Of a stretch of 64,000 bases of DNA, positions 62,541 through 64,000 are shown piece after piece (positions within the stretch are counted from its first letter, which is position 1; each line of letters begins with the position of its first letter). Source of the stretch: Streptomyces sp. NBC_00659. Lineage in GTDB: Bacteria; Actinomycetota; Actinomycetes; Streptomycetales; Streptomycetaceae. The notes under the pieces were generated by a model. That model was not told the origin of the DNA and made no database searches. It saw nothing but the letters and a program-made list of their open reading frames with translations. The stretch spans positions 3,286,001-3,350,000 of the forward strand of contig NZ_CP109031.1 in the NCBI RefSeq assembly GCF_036226925.1. Reading direction: 5' to 3'. The translations under genes were made by a program, and so were the position numbers.

Positions 62541-64000
62541 ATGAGTCGAATACGGCACATCCGAGGTTCCTCTCTCGCCACCGCAGGCGCCGCCGTGACC
62601 GCGGCCACCCTGCTGGCCGCCGCGCTCGCCCCGGCCGCGAACGCCGACAGCGGGCCGACCCGGGCGACCGCCGTCGAGAACGCGGCCTCGGTACTGGCGG
62701 CCCACGCCGCGAACCTGGGTCTCACCGCGGCTCAGCACACCACCGTCCGGGATGTCGTCGTCGACAAGGACGGCACCCAGCACGTGCGCTACGACCGGAC
62801 CTATCGCGAACTGCCCGTACTGGGCGGCGACTTCGTGGTCCACCTGGCTCCGGACGGCTCGTACCGAGGCGCGAACCGCGCGACGAGCAAGGCCATTTCG
62901 CTGGCCGACGTCACTCCGGAACTCTCCGGCGCCAAGGCGGCCGGCCTGGCGGTGAACGCGCTGCGCGCCGCCAACCCCGGTGAGGCACTGAAGAAAGTGA
63001 CGGCGAGACCGCGGCTGATCGTCGACGCCCTGCACGGAACTCCGAGGCTGACCTGGCGCACCGACGCGGTGGGCCAGGACCGGCTCGGCAACCCGGTCGC
63101 GCGCACGGTGCTGACCGACGCCCGCACCGGCGCGCGGATCGACGCGTGGGACAGCGTCGAGACGGCGACGGGCGACGGCAACTCGCTCTACGGCGGCACG
63201 GTTCCGCTGGAGACGACGCAGTCCGGATCGACGTACCAGCTGAAGGACCCGACGCGCGGGAACACGTACACGGGCGACGCGGCGAACAAGACGGACCTGT
63301 GCATCTTCGGGATCTGCATCAGCCGGGCGCCCGCGACGCTCTTCACCGACGCCGACAACCACTGGGGCACGGGCGCGACTTCGGACCGCTCATCCGCCGC
63401 GGTGGACGCACAGTACGGCACGAACGAGACCTGGGACTACTACAAGAACGTCCACGGGCGGAACGGCATCGCGGGCGACGGCAAGGGCTCGTACAACCGC
63501 GTGCACTACGGCAACAACTACAACAACGCCTTCTGGGACGACAGTTGCTTCTGCATGACGTACGGGGACGGGGACGGCTCGACGTTCGGGCCGCTCGTCG
63601 CGCTGGACGTCGCCGGGCACGAGATGTCGCACGGCGTCACCTCGAAGACGGCCGCGCTGACCTACTCGGGCGAGTCCGGCGGCCTGAACGAGGCGACGTC
63701 CGACATCTTCGGCACCATGGTGGAGTGGTACGCGAACAACCCCTCGGACGCCGGTGACTACCTGATCGGCGAGGAGATCGTCCGCTCCGGCTTCGGCAAG
63801 CCCGCCCTCCGCTTCATGGACAAGCCCTCCAAGGACGGCAACTCGGCCGACTGCTGGAGCAGTTCGGTCGGCAACCTGGACGTCCACTACTCCTCCGGCG
63901 TCGCCAACCACTTCGCCTACCTCCTCTCGGAGGGCAGCGGGGCGAAGACCGTCAACGGCGTCGGCTACGACTCCCCCACCTGCAACGGCTCCACGGTGTC
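62541..64000 (+). CDS. Secreted M4 (thermolysin-family) neutral metalloprotease, truncated by window end
   Basis: About 486 residues are visible and the frame is still open at the edge. A Sec signal (AAVTAATLLAAALAPAANAD) is followed by a FTP/PepSY-type propeptide (40-205) and the peptidase domain. Zinc ligands are H360 and H364 in HEMSH, with catalytic E361, and the third ligand E384 in GGLNEATSD. The Asn/Ala-rich NNYNNAFWDD segment is typical of this family. It digests extracellular protein for nutrition. ATG 62541 has AAGGAG upstream. A palindromic promoter lies 80 bases before it. Confidence 0.93.
   Translation, partial: MSRIRHIRGSSLATAGAAVTAATLLAAALAPAANADSGPTRATAVENAASVLAAHAANLGLTAAQHTTVRDVVVDKDGTQHVRYDRTYRELPVLGGDFVVHLAPDGSYRGANRATSKAISLADVTPELSGAKAAGLAVNALRAANPGEALKKVTARPRLIVDALHGTPRLTWRTDAVGQDRLGNPVARTVLTDARTGARIDAWDSVETATGDGNSLYGGTVPLETTQSGSTYQLKDPTRGNTYTGDAANKTDLCIFGICISRAPATLFTDADNHWGTGATSDRSSAAVDAQYGTNETWDYYKNVHGRNGIAGDGKGSYNRVHYGNNYNNAFWDDSCFCMTYGDGDGSTFGPLVALDVAGHEMSHGVTSKTAALTYSGESGGLNEATSDIFGTMVEWYANNPSDAGDYLIGEEIVRSGFGKPALRFMDKPSKDGNSADCWSSSVGNLDVHYSSGVANHFAYLLSEGSGAKTVNGVGYDSPTCNGSTV

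Overview
The window is high-GC actinobacterial DNA and looks like a Streptomyces chromosome core. The signs are strong G/C bias in third codon positions, GTG and TTG starts, purine-rich ribosome sites, many Tat and lipoprotein signals, tRNA genes, and a gene order I remember from the S. coelicolor SCO24xx region (malonyl-CoA synthetase, carboxyltransferase, S8 protease, Mbl, two ABC exporters, HrdA-type sigma factor, DnaG, assimilatory nitrate reductase). The synteny is recall, not a search. Both window ends cut a gene: a zinc alcohol dehydrogenase on the left and an M4 metalloprotease on the right.

Region 1 (1-21.3 kb) serves plant cell-wall sugars. It holds a sugar dehydrogenase, a U32-like protein, a CUT2 sugar ABC transporter (binding lipoprotein, double ATPase, permease) with a secreted aldose epimerase, a PLP aminotransferase with a long Pro/Ala/Gln tail, a Tat-secreted intradiol dioxygenase, a secreted GH35 beta-galactosidase, a cytoplasmic GH51 arabinofuranosidase, and a leftward operon of CUT1 sugar transporter genes plus a secreted GH43 arabinanase. 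An SMP-30 lactonase and an IclR regulator follow. The IclR gene and the transport operon have matching promoters: the same 25-base operator-like motif sits 13-14 bases after the -10 and the same 11-mer overlaps the -35. Arabinan and galactan fragments are probably cut outside, imported, trimmed inside and oxidised.

Region 2 (21.6-38.7 kb) is mixed. It has a conserved hypothetical, an ATP-grasp enzyme, a MerR-PP2C fusion, a solo TnpB element with a recognisable right-end hairpin, an ImmA/IrrE-type metallopeptidase, malonyl-CoA synthetase with a fused carboxyltransferase, a large S8 protease, Mbl, a GAF/histidine-kinase-like protein with a degenerate ATPase end, a short-chain dehydrogenase and two small unknown genes.

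Region 3 (38.9-44.3 kb) is a peptidoglycan island. It contains a GH25 muramidase with two peptidoglycan-binding domains, two paralogous small Cys-rich secreted proteins and an M15 peptidase. Facing them is a membrane HTH protein whose outer part is a peptidoglycan-binding domain plus a lysozyme-like domain lacking its catalytic Glu. A frameshifted WD40 remnant and three tRNA genes (one CAT, two Asn) follow.

Region 4 (44.4-64 kb) is housekeeping: YtxH-like protein, FGGY kinase, a heterodimeric ABC exporter, sigma factor HrdA, DnaG, a ferredoxin-reductase-like flavoprotein, dNTP triphosphohydrolase, a CbiX-type chelatase, a SanA-like protein, nitrate reductase, a small lipoprotein, a gamma-glutamylcyclotransferase-like protein, CutA and the start of a secreted M4 protease. 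The strongest candidates for something new are the peptidoglycan island with its apparently dead lysozyme-like sensor and paired Cys proteins, the paired IclR promoters, and the MerR-PP2C fusion.
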